From Intoshia linei (lineage: Eukaryota > Orthonectida > Rhopaluridae): a stretch of DNA of 43,099 bases. Within the stretch, counting starts at the first letter, position 1; each line of letters starts with the position of its first letter. Positions 1-10,500 of the stretch are shown here, piece by piece. The DNA lies in the NCBI GenBank assembly GCA_001642005.1, contig LWCA01000185.1, positions 1 to 43,099 of the forward strand, in the 5' to 3' direction. A program made the translations under genes and the position numbers. A model generated the notes under the pieces. That model saw nothing but the letters and a program-made list of their open reading frames with translations. It had not been told where the DNA came from and searched no databases.

Positions 1-137
1 CATTTTTTGTTTTAATAAAATATTTCAGAAAAAAAATATATGAATACTAAAATGGGAACTTTTCTGTTAGATGACTACCATAAATAACGATCAAATTTAT
101 TCAATAATCAAAACAGAAATAATACAGAGTGGCGTTT

Positions 138-474
138 TAAGTCTCTATCTCAGTTTTCTGTGGCGGCATGAAACTGTTAATATCACTTAAGATTACATCG
201 AATAAGTCTTCACCCTTATTTTTCTGACGCCACTTAAAATTCACACAAGTAACTGTCTAATAAGCTTCTAGCTGTGCCACATTCTTTTTTGTTGCGAATC
301 TTGGCTTGGTGCCACATGCTCTCCACTGTCTACATATGGGCGCCACTTTCCGGATCCACAAAGTTATAACTGTAATTAACGGTTTAGTGCTGGAACTCCT
401 GACTTAATGTTATTATATGCTTTCCATTTATCAGACATAATAGTAGAGCCCGGTCTAATCAAACTGTTAAATGG
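138..474 (-). pseudogene. Merlin (ISXO2-like) transposase, C-terminal remnant
   Basis: On the minus strand the reading shows GSTIMSDKWKAYN, then after a frame break NFVDPESGAH, TVESMWHQAK and a tail ending INSFMPP. These are hallmark segments of the DDE domain of ISXO2/IS1595-type transposases, which in animals are Merlin elements. The gene is broken: a stop and frame change follow GVPALNR (near 375), and further in-frame stops occur where the family has Thr and Met codons. Only the second half of the catalytic domain is present. It is joined directly to a piggyBac-like segment upstream. Family assignment is confident; the element's ends were not located. Confidence 0.8.
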
Positions 475-654
475 AATCATTATGCTCATGTATATTAATA
501 ATGAAATATATTTCATAAACTCATCTCTTGTCACATATTCATATTTGGTTTTATTTACAAAATTATCTTTTCTGATTTTTTTTATTCTTGCATTTAGTTG
601 ATGAATAAAAAAATTGACTAATTCTTCCGTAAAAAACACTACAGTGCGCGTCAC
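475..654 (-). pseudogene. piggyBac-like transposase N-terminal fragment fused to Merlin remnant
   Basis: The first ~60 residues of the open frame read FFTEELVNFFIHQLNARI and then VTRDEFMKYISLLIYMSIM. This matches the start of the DDE_Tnp_1_7 (piggyBac) domain: 'FFTdeli.lIv.qTN', then the 'eElk.flGlLi.MGi' helix. At about residue 60 the frame passes without a stop into the Merlin segment RPGSTIMSDKW. No piggyBac TTAA termini were identified. The join is best explained by one element inserting into, or recombining with, another. Expression of a fusion protein is not implied. Confidence 0.6.
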
Positions 655-840
655 TTGAATAGGGATAAAATGTTAAGTGGATTAACTGTAATTTAGCCGA
701 CTTTTAAAATATAAAAATGATATAGATAGTGTGAATTAGCGATTGATGAATATCCTTGAAAAATTATTTATTAATTGGCTAATTCCAATTTAATAAAAAT
801 AAGTCTATTTTTATTGCGACACTTGAATAGGGACAAAAAT
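652..840. repeat. Direct repeats CACTTGAATAGGGA(T/C)AAAA
   Basis: A 19-20 bp sequence, cacttgaatagggataaaa, occurs at 653-671 and again, with one change, at 820-838, in the same orientation. It lies between the piggyBac/Merlin relic and the Tc1 relic and may be a subterminal repeat of one of them. No inverted partner was found. Confidence 0.5.
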
Positions 841-954
841 AAAAACAGTTAATAAATATACAAATATTTAATTTTACAAACTGAAATTTAACTGGATGGT
901 TAAGGTCAACAATGTGGTTTATTAAAATTGTTAATTAAGAAAATCTTTAATATG

Positions 955-1395
955 CTATTTTTTTCCTATTGCATTTTGCTAGTTCAAACATTCTGTTAGG
1001 CATAGAATTCACTACTCTTTGAAAAACATTTCATTCCATGCAGAAATGATACCTATTTTCAGGTTTTGTATGGAATTATATTGTTTTCCATTTTTATAAA
1101 CCTGACGTGCAAGAATACCCATATTATATTTATAGGGTTCAGGTCTGGAGATAGAGAAGGTCAATTTAGAACATTTATATTATTCTTTTCAAACCAATTT
1201 TTGGATATTTTGGAGACGTGTATTGGTGTGTTATCTTGCTGAAATATCCAACTTGATCCTCCAATTGTAGAACCGATATGTTTAAGATTCGATTTTTTAA
1301 CATTTTTATGTATTTGCTTGAATTTAAACGTCCATTAATTACTTCTAAATTTAGCTTTCCGTTATAATCGAACGTGCCTCATACCATCATCATCA
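955..1395 (-). pseudogene. Tc1-like (Tc1/mariner) transposase relic
   Basis: Minus-strand translation in two or three frames gives WGTFDYNGKLNLEVINGR, then WIFQQDNTPIHVSK, NWFEKNNINVL, PSLSPDLNPIN and finally MPNRMFELA. These are in the order expected for the DD34E domain of Tc1 transposases: the 'FQQDN.P.H' aspartate segment, then 'P..SPDLNPIE'. Several frameshifts and stops interrupt it, and the N-terminal DNA-binding domain is absent. It is an inactive fossil. Confidence 0.85.
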
Positions 1396-1511
1396 ATTAA
1401 ATATTTTTATTTTTCCAAAATGTTAATTTCAGTTGCCAATCTAAATAGATCACTTAATAATTAATATTATTCATGCTTTTAATACAACTAAAATTATAAA
1501 ATTGTAATCAG

Positions 1512-2904
1512 TATGCAATTTAAACCTTGGGTCAAGATTTGGTGTTGAAATTCAAAGTAATTTAAAATTGAAACGAATAATTCTGTTATTATAAAAGTGA
1601 AATTTTATTTTAATTCAAGAATAATTATCTAGTCTTTAGCAACCTTATAATCTGACCAAATGATCAAGCATTTCTTTAATGTTTCCATTTAGTTATTCCC
1701 TACTAGTGGGCCTGACTCACGGTTGGGAAACACTGGATTACTATTAAATTACATTATTATTAATCTAAATAATTTATAGATAGCTTGTCATGCTAGAAAT
1801 GCAGAATATAATCCTAAAAAATTTTCTGCTCTCATTATGCGAATTAGAGAACCTAGAACAACGGCTTTAATATTTAATTCTGGTTTTTATGTTATCAATA
1901 TTTAATATACACAATTTTAATATTTTTTAAATGGTTAAAATTAAATTTTAGCTTTTATTATTATTGTTAATTATGAAAGAAAATATGTAAACTTGTAGTA
2001 ATTTTGACTTCAATTGACTATATTGGAATTTCAAATAATGTATTTAGACTTTTTGAATATACTTGATTTTCATAATATTTTGATTTGTTCTCCATAAGGC
2101 GATTCTATTGATACCAGCATTTTAGCCAGCCTGACAATAAATAAAATAACACTTAATTCATCCCATTCAGAAATAATCAGTAGTCTTTGAAAATTATTAA
2201 TTTACTCGTGCTAACATTTTAATAATCTGTATTTTAGGTCGAATTGTTTGTACAGGTGCTAAAAGGTTTTTTGGTTTTATTCATTTTAACACTGTATTTA
2301 GCGTTGAATTATCAAAATTGGCTTCAAGGAAATATGCCAGAATTATACAAAAACTGGGATTTGAAGTAAGATTTTTTGCAGTTTTTTATATTAAAAAATA
2401 TCAATATTTTGTAAGTTTCATATTATTTAGACAGTATAACTCCTATTTATTAAAAACGTTTACCAAAACCATTCATTTTAATTTTTAGATTTTCAGAGCA
2501 TCAGATTTATGATAAAACTGTAATACTAATTTTAGGCGAAATTTAAAGAATTTAAAGTTCAAAATATTGTCGCATCGGGTAATGTTATGTGTCCTATTCG
2601 TTTGGAGGGATTGTGTTACGCTCACAGTCAGTTTTGCAGGTATTTTTATTATTTACAGTTGACATTGAAAATTTAGTTACGAGCCAGAATTATTTCCAGG
2701 TTTAGTTTATCGAATGCTAAAACCACGTATAGTAATTTTAATATTTGTTTCTGGGAAACTCGTTTTAACAGGTAATTTTATTAATTTATTTGTTTAATTA
2801 ATATTTCAGGTGGCAAATTTGTGGATGAAATTTATGAAGCTTTTGATATTATAGCACCAATCTGCAAAGCTTTTCAAAATAAAGCTACCACAAACCGTAA
2901 ATAG
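1512..2904 (+). CDS. TBP: TATA-binding protein, conserved core (5' end not found)
   Basis: TBP is the saddle-shaped general transcription factor that bends TATA-box DNA and nucleates RNA polymerase I, II and III initiation. Seven exons fit by phase: 1512-1556, 1784-1882, 2238-2265, 2302-2365, 2536-2639, 2677-2771 and 2810-2904 (TAG stop). Together they encode about 175 residues, nearly the whole two-repeat core. Diagnostic segments are [74 protein letters not shown] and [10 protein letters not shown]. Three introns are only 36-38 nt. The first-repeat segment in exon 1512-1556 ([11 protein letters not shown]) diverges from the usual 'NLGCKLDLK'. The exon with the start codon and any N-terminal extension were not recognised; a weak possibility lies between 1400 and 1510. 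Confidence 0.95.
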
Positions 2905-3538
2905 TACTAGTTTAATAATCGTCACATACATTTTGTGAACAATTGTCAATAATAAATTTGGTTGCTTTCTTTATTTTGTGTTTTGCGGCGTAGCGAATTA
3001 GTTTAATCGATTCACTAAATTGTTTTAAATTAACAATAACGAACTGTACCCTATTTTTAAGCCATTATTTTTTCCGAATTGCATTAAATTTCCATAAGCT
3101 AAATTGAAGGAGGCGTATGGATGCCCCTTATCTGCCGCTTTTCTAATTATAGTATTAACATTTTTCTTTTCATTAAGAATTGTGAACTACAAATTACAAA
3201 ATTGTAGTTGACAAATTCAACACGAGATGGTAAAAATGAAAAGAAGATGTCAGTTGTAATATAGAAATTCATTATTATCAATAATTTGAATTAAATTTTT
3301 ATTAGGAGTGGTTCCCAAACTTATTTCACGAGTCACCACTTGTAATTTAATTGTAATACAAGATTTTGAAATTTATCAATTAATTTTAAAAAAGAATAAT
3401 TGGAGTTTTTGATCTTGAAGGACTCAATTTCTGGAATTTTTAGATAAAACATTAATAGAAATATGGAATGTTTATAACTAGACACTGTACCGTGTTTACC
3501 TTACAAACTACTGCACATAAATGTGTATTGTACATTAC
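2905..3538. other. Intergenic, one hAT-like terminus
   Basis: No coding exon seen. At 3307-3324 the sequence agtggttcccaaactt resembles the terminal repeat of hAT-type elements; no partner end or target duplication was found. Confidence 0.4.
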
Positions 3539-3727
3539 CTGAACCACTTCATGGCTTCATTTTTATCAACAGGTGCACCATTTCCGTGTAGATACTTTTG
3601 TCCCAGTATATTTTGACTTTCAGTAAAATCTGCGTATGCATAAACTCGAACCACATTCAAATAAACTATATCGATGTAGGTCATAGCTCCACAAAAACCA
3701 ATTATTCCGCATAAAATCCAGCATATC
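3539..3727 (-). pseudogene. Orphan exon with membrane segment and one Sel1-like repeat
   Basis: Read on the minus strand, this block has a good acceptor (TTTTAG before 3727) and donor (AG|GTAATG after 3539) and one open frame of 63 codons. The first ~30 residues are hydrophobic (ICWILCGIIGFCGAM and on), suggesting a membrane span. They are followed by ESQNILGQKYLHGNGAP and NEAMKWF, which fits one Sel1-like repeat (A..LG..Y..G.GV..D...A..W). SEL1L/HRD3-type ERAD proteins carry arrays of such repeats, but none were found in the flanks, so this is a stray exon, a remnant or part of an unresolved gene. Confidence 0.4.
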
Positions 3728-4269
3728 TAAAATGAAAATTCATTTGTTTTAGTTTTCATTTGGTTGCATTCATAATTTTAATAAACAATTAAATTAAAAA
3801 CCGATGATTTCTATATTTTTTATAAAAATTATAAAATTTTTCAATCCTCTTCAACGGTAGTAGGCCCCTAATATATTTTTAAATTGAATATTACATTTTA
3901 AAAACATTCAATTTTTCGTGTCCCATTACCAAACCTACCATTTTGAAGGCCACGCTAAAATTAAAAATTTCAAACGATACGAAATCAAATTTAGTGCCCT
4001 ATCCCAGTAGGCCGGATCAGATAGGACCTCTATGCTACATTACTTAATCGACCGTTTAATATCTAAACATAAAAAATAATCGTTGGAAATCGAAATTTTG
4101 GTAAACTTGACAAATTTTTTTACATTATCTATTAATATAAATTAAAATAGTAGCCAACATGATATTAAACCGGGCATGTGACCTCTAGCTTTCTACGGGT
4201 CAAGAATCCTGACCTAATAATTTATATTTGACACTCCAAATAATTACGATACTCAAAAATATAATTTTT
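3728..4269. other. Intergenic, no feature recognised
   Basis: AT-rich sequence between the Sel1-like exon and the small frame at 4.27-4.55 kb. No coding signal or clear repeat was seen. Confidence 0.4.
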
Positions 4270-4551
4270 TTAAATACTAAATTTGAAAAAAATTGTCCAA
4301 ATCCACAAGTGGGTCTCGTGTATAATAGGTTCGTCTTTGCCATCAACACTCAAATTTTTGCATGGTCCAAAATATTTTTCACCAACAAATAAATAATTTA
4401 ACTTTTTCTAAATTGATACCTCAATTTTTGTGAAAGTAAAGATTTTGGAGCCTTTATCTTTACATAATAAATCAATATTATGTTTTTTTAAAATTTTTTC
4501 AACCTTTTTAATGTGTGCTCCTTGGTTGATAGAACCACAATTTTCTTGCAT
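4270..4551 (-). CDS. Small unrecognised reading frame with one internal stop
   Basis: On the minus strand an ATG at 4549-4551 opens 47 codons (MQENCGSINQGAHIKKVEK and on, Lys-rich) up to TAG at 4408-4410. The same frame then stays open for a further ~45 codons (LNYLFVGEKYFGPCKNL and on) to a TAA at 4270. About 92 codons with one interruption is unusual in such AT-rich DNA. This suggests a decayed gene, a gene with an unseen intron at the break (no clean donor/acceptor was found), or stop read-through. It begins 46 bp beyond the Dicer stop codon on the same strand. Function unknown; no family recognised. Confidence 0.3.
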
Positions 4552-4596
4552 ATTTTAAAATCAAAGGTTTATTTTATAACAAGTGAATAAATACAA

Positions 4597-7500
4597 TTAT
4601 TGATTAAAATATTTTATGGCTTTTCGGGCAGCATTGTGTTTTGCCCATTGGGCATTGTTACCAGTCCCAATAAAAGAGCATTTTCCAAAAATATGTACTA
4701 CTGCCGCGTACATATTTCCATTGGAAGTTGGTTCACTAAAAGTATGTCAATAAAAATAACAAGTAAAATTTGCCTAAAGGTAACTTCTCCTGGTTTTAAT
4801 TCATGAAGAAGACGAATTGGTGATTTAGGAAGATTGTTAACAAAATAATCTATAAATAAAATTAACAAAAGATTAAAAATAAATCTACCTAATTCTGTTT
4901 TTATAAAGGGATAAAAAACGTCCCAAAACTTATTCATATTGCACTCACAATCGATAAACACGGCTCCAGCCAAAGATTCAAATATGTCTCCTAAATTAAT
5001 ATATAGATGGCATTAAAAAGTAAGAAATACCAAGTGGTTTCGGGCATTCTGCATATTCATCATCTTTTGAGTCATCTTGATCGTCGTTATCATTTTCATA
5101 ACCGTAATTAATAAGACGACCCCAAATAGCTGCATCTTTCTGATGATTTTCCTAATAAATTTTAAAAATGTAATGTGAATTATTAATTTTACTTTTTTAT
5201 TTTTATAAAGATCTTCTACAAAATAATCGATTCGCTTAAAAACAACATCAGACAGACATAATAAATAAGAATGCAGTCCATATTTAACAGATAATGATCC
5301 AAAAATTTGATTATTTACTAAAGCAGATCTAATGTCGTTTAAAAAAGCTGGAGAAAATTCACGAGGATCATTATAAATACATTTTGTAATACAAAAATCG
5401 AGCACTGCGTCACCCAAATATTCCAATCTAAAATATGGTTACAACTCAGATATATACCATTATACACTATATTACACTAAACAACACTGCAAAAATTAAA
5501 TTAAAATTATATAGTCGTATTCAGTGTTAATTTGGCAGTAATTAGATAATATGTTGTCGTGTCAAATCGGTGAGTTAATTTGCCAATTAATAATTATTAA
5601 TGTTGCTATGTTAACAAAGATTATAATAAATTATATATCGCAGTGTTAGAGTTATGTTCTATCTGCAAAAACAGTTTTTCATAAATCGACTTTAAAGTTT
5701 AAAAGTACTATATTGCCTAAAATATTTTTATGTTGAAATTTAATAATACAATTTAGTTTTTTAATGTTTGTTTAAGTACAGTGGTTTCTGTTCAATATGA
5801 ATACTGTATAATATTAATTCACGCTTATATGAGTTTCATGAAAATAAAAGTTAGATTTGTATAGTATTTATTGTGAGAAAAAATTTTTAATATGAATTTC
5901 ATTCAATATGAACTGTGAATATGAATTTGTGTAAATAAACATAAATTTGTATTAATTTTCTATCACGTGACTTATAAATTTCAGAAAAGTAACCATTCAA
6001 TATGAATTTGAAGAGAAAAAAATTTTTAGATAAATGATAAAATAGAATTCATTAAACTGTTTGACGAATATTCAAATCGATCTCAAAAATATTTAACCAC
6101 CAAACACTCAATTTCAGTAGGTTTGATAAATAAGTCGTTAAAATATCGTGAAGAAATCCTTAATTGTAATAATTTAAATTTGAATCAGGAGACAACCTTG
6201 CCTAAGAAAATCAATGAAAATTGAATCAGTGGTTTCAACGTCAACGGACATTAAGTATAAGTGGCAATATATTGAAAGAAATGGCGCTGGAAATTGCCAG
6301 TCTTTTGAATTTGAACGATTTTAAAGCCTCTACTGGTTGTTTAAATTCTTTTTTTTAACCAGAGATTTCATTAAATTAAAAAAAAATTGTAGAAAAATCA
6401 AAATTAATAAGCGAGTCTAAAATAAAAAAATTATTTTCTAAAGCTGTAGAAAAATATAGAAATGATAACATATTTAACTGTGATGAAACCAGATCTTATA
6501 AAAAAAGATCTTTTAAAAGAAAAAATTGAAAACACTAACAAAATTAGAAACTATTTTCCATTGCAAAAATAAATACTTATACATTTGTGTTAATATTCAC
6601 TTGATTCTTAATTCATATTCATATTGACCAACCAACTTTATGAATATTCTAAATATCCGGTCGCTTGACATTTATATTGTACAGAAAACTAAGTACACTT
6701 TAGTTTTTTAATATTTGTTAAAGTATATTGAAATGTTTCGTACAATAAAAATAAAAAAAATGGTTTTTCAAAACTTAAATTTCACTAATGGAACAATCTG
6801 TCTAACTATTTGATTTGAAAAAATTGCAAATAGAACATTATTCTATAGAAACTGTTGACATTTAACATTTTTATCAATTTATATGTTTAAATTATAAAAT
6901 TCTTTACTCATTGTCCATTTTGATTAACATACTTTTAATGTCTTTCTTTTTAGAATCTGTGAGGTTATTTTTAATAGCAATTTGATAATTTTGTAAGGAA
7001 TTATCAAGTCGAGATTTAGTAATTGAACATGTAAATGTTCGTTATATCATAAAATAATACGTTTTCAAGCTAATTTTTTTGGTAAAAATGTAAAAGATGA
7101 TTTAAAACATTTTTCATCAAAATCCTCATTTTTGACAAAAATGCAGATAGAACATTATAACTCTAACACTGCGATATGTTACCGTCCGTTTGTAGTTTCA
7201 GTCATTATGAAGACTTTTCTTTAATTTTAAATTTTTTCAATATCCATCATTCCAAAATCCACTTTTACCAAACCTTAAGGAAAAAAGACGGTAACATATA
7301 ACACTTAATCTTATTGAGTTTACACTTTTTATTGTCAAAATCACAGAAATTAAAATTTGAGATAAGACCTATGTAAAAACAAATTAATCAATATCATTTA
7401 ATATTAACTGATTTAATTTTTTAAATTTTGTCAAAAAAAGCTTCGCATAAAAAACCCTACCAAAATCTTTAAAAATTGGTAAAAACATCAATAAGATTAA

Positions 7501-10500
7501 TTAGCAAAATCTATCATTATGTGGCGCTAACAATACATCGCTCAACTGAATGTTCGCCCTGAAATATAATTATTCAGTATAACTTTTACTCAAAGTGATA
7601 TTTAAAATTTAGAATTCAGATTAATTTTTTACTTTCAAAAATGCCGATTTTATAGTAGCAATTCTCAATTTAAAATTACAATAAAATATTCGAATAATAA
7701 TTGAATAATATTCGAAAAAATATCAAAAAACCTTTGATAATTGTCTGTAAATACATTGTATTCGTAAGATGAATGAGTGAATGCTTGAAGTAAAAGTTTG
7801 ATATTTTTAAATTGGTAATTTAAAATGTTTTGCACAGGTTCAACTCTTTTGAGTAAATCATTGAAATTATCTGATGATCCATCAACTTGAAAATCAGATT
7901 TCCCCTTCTTCCTAGTAATTTCAAACGACTTATTCAAATAAGAGTTAAAATCAAATTTCCCGTTACTAATATCTTTTGCAACAGAAAAATTGATACCGAA
8001 ATATTCAAAAACGGAAATGGCTGCTCTAAAATCACAATTACAAACCCAACAACCAATAATAGCTTCAAACGAATCTGACAAATTTTTATCCGTTAAGCAT
8101 TGATGGTAATGAACATCAAAAGGAACAAATTCAGAAGAAACGTTTATATGCTTACATTCTTCATTAAATTCATCGTAATAATTATCAATTGAATAGATTT
8201 TACTTAAACTGTCAGTTAATTCTACTGAATCAACAGATTTACTGAAATTGTAATATTTGGAAGGGTAATAATCAACAGTATTTTCTTTGTTGACAACTTT
8301 ATTTAAAAAATTTTGACTCTGAGAATTTAATGACACAGAACTGATAGAAATGGCAGTATCAGAATCAATAAAATATCCTGGAGCCAACCAGCTAATTTCA
8401 ACGTCAAATTTAGTAGATTGAATAAAATTAGCTAGGCCTTTACTAACAGCTAGCTTGTATAAACTATAATTGCTCACGATTGCACTTCTAATGGAACTGA
8501 GACGTCCTTCTGAATAATGAAAAGGATGTTTGAAGTACGTATTGATAGATGAAGTCAACTTCAAAAACGAGTCTCCAAGCATCTCGTACCTTTCCATGTT
8601 TATCAAATCGGCAGCATTCGTGGTAGTCAGAGTCGCTAGAAAATCAACCAATTCAGGAAGACAGTTTACATTTGTTTGACACAAATATTTATCATATTTT
8701 ATGAACGTATCAATTTTATCAGTTTTGTAAGTTTTTGCATCAGAAATTAGTGTCTTTTTAAACATTTCAGTTGCACAATTTAAAGCTTCGTCAATTTTAT
8801 CAGTATTTCTAAAATTTATCGATAGATTACTAATACTAGAATCCGAATTGGTTTTCACATACTCTTTAAATTTGACATGTTGTAAATTTCCAAAGTTTAA
8901 ACCGAAAATGTTGACAAAATCGTTAAATTTCGGGTTTTCTTTCATAGTAACATTTATTTTGTCAATTTCCTTTTTTATACAAGTTTTGTAAGATACTGGA
9001 ATATTTTTATCAATTATATCTTGTGCTTCCTCCGTTTCATCACAGTCAAAATCATCAATAATTTTCATACTATTCTTATTGATTTTTCCGTCGTACGCTT
9101 CTTGAATTTCTTTGAACGGATTCATTAAATAAACAAAATAGTCACTGGATATATTAGAGTTTGATTTTTTTATGAAATCGGCAATGTCATTGTATAATTC
9201 AAAGGATAATAGCAAACTAACCAGTCGCATCATTATCGACGGTATTAATACTATTTGATGCCATAGAGTAGCGGGAATACAGTGTTTGTAGCACAGTTGA
9301 GGTATCATAATTTCATAGTTTTTTTTAGATGTTTGTGTGTTCAGGGGCATTCTATTTTTTATAAAATTCATCCGTCTTTCAACGTATTCGCAATATAATA
9401 AGTTTTGGTTGTTTTCTAAATTTTTAACATTGTACTTTGCTTCATAATAATCAGCAAATGTACCGAATTTTTCATTAGGAAAATTTGATAACGGAGTCAA
9501 ATTGCTTACTTTATTTACATATAAAAAGTGAACATTTTTGGTTCTATATATAGGCAAAATAATTGCATTTTCGTAGTTTTCATTTGGATTATATTTTGGT
9601 ATCGATGTTATATCCTTTTTATCAATACAAGTTTGTAATACTTCAACTATATCCCAATCCACTTTATCTATAAAATAAAAAGTATAAAAATTAATTAGTA
9701 TAAACCACTGATGGAAAAATGTGTTTTCGTGTTAAAAATACAAAGTACACAGTTAATTTATTTTTTAACACATTTAAAACACCTTAAAAGTTAAATTTAA
9801 AAAGAAAAACATCATAATAGAAACAGATTCCATGAGTAAGCAAGGCTCACTTGCGTAGCTAATATAGTGAAACCCCTCTAAAAAAAATTATCATGCTTTT
9901 AAAAATATATCAATCCTATATAATTTGTTTATTACATTTTCACATGTCAACAGTTTAAGTTGTATTGAATTTTTATGACACTTATCACGCTTTTTTGATA
10001 CTCCAAAAAACAAATTAGTCGTTAAATTTTCAAAATCGTTTGTTTATAAAGAGGTTTCACTGTACTACGAAATTCTAACTAATTAATTATAATCCTAGGA
10101 CGGTTGTAAATTTTAAAAAAAGACAGTTAATATTTTTGTGTTAAAGGACTAAATTTCTGACAATGAAATTTGCTATAAAACATCACCTTCGAAAAATTGT
10201 ATTAGAAATATTGAATTTTTAAATTTTAAAAATTGCATATTCTATTACAGTTTTTTCCGGGGGTAAAAGTAAGATTCATTTCAATCTCCAATTGAGTCCT
10301 TCAATGTCAAATCCCCAATTTACCTTTTTTTTAATTCAAACCCATCCTAGAATTATAAAAAATCCACAATCTGATCAAGATTTTAAAATCATTCACATTA
10401 TAATAATTTTCAATTTGAAAAGCTTGTATTTATGTATTTTCACGGCTAAAACCACAAATTATCATTTTTTGTAAAAAGGAAAAAAGTCCTAGAATTGTAT

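Noticed and set aside
407-601. Plus-strand frame of 64 codons
   Set aside because: Antisense of the piggyBac/Merlin relic; no recognisable pattern.
4600-4806. Plus-strand frame of 68 codons
   Set aside because: Antisense of the last Dicer exons.
7887-8078. Plus-strand frame
   Set aside because: Antisense of the Dicer RNase III exon.
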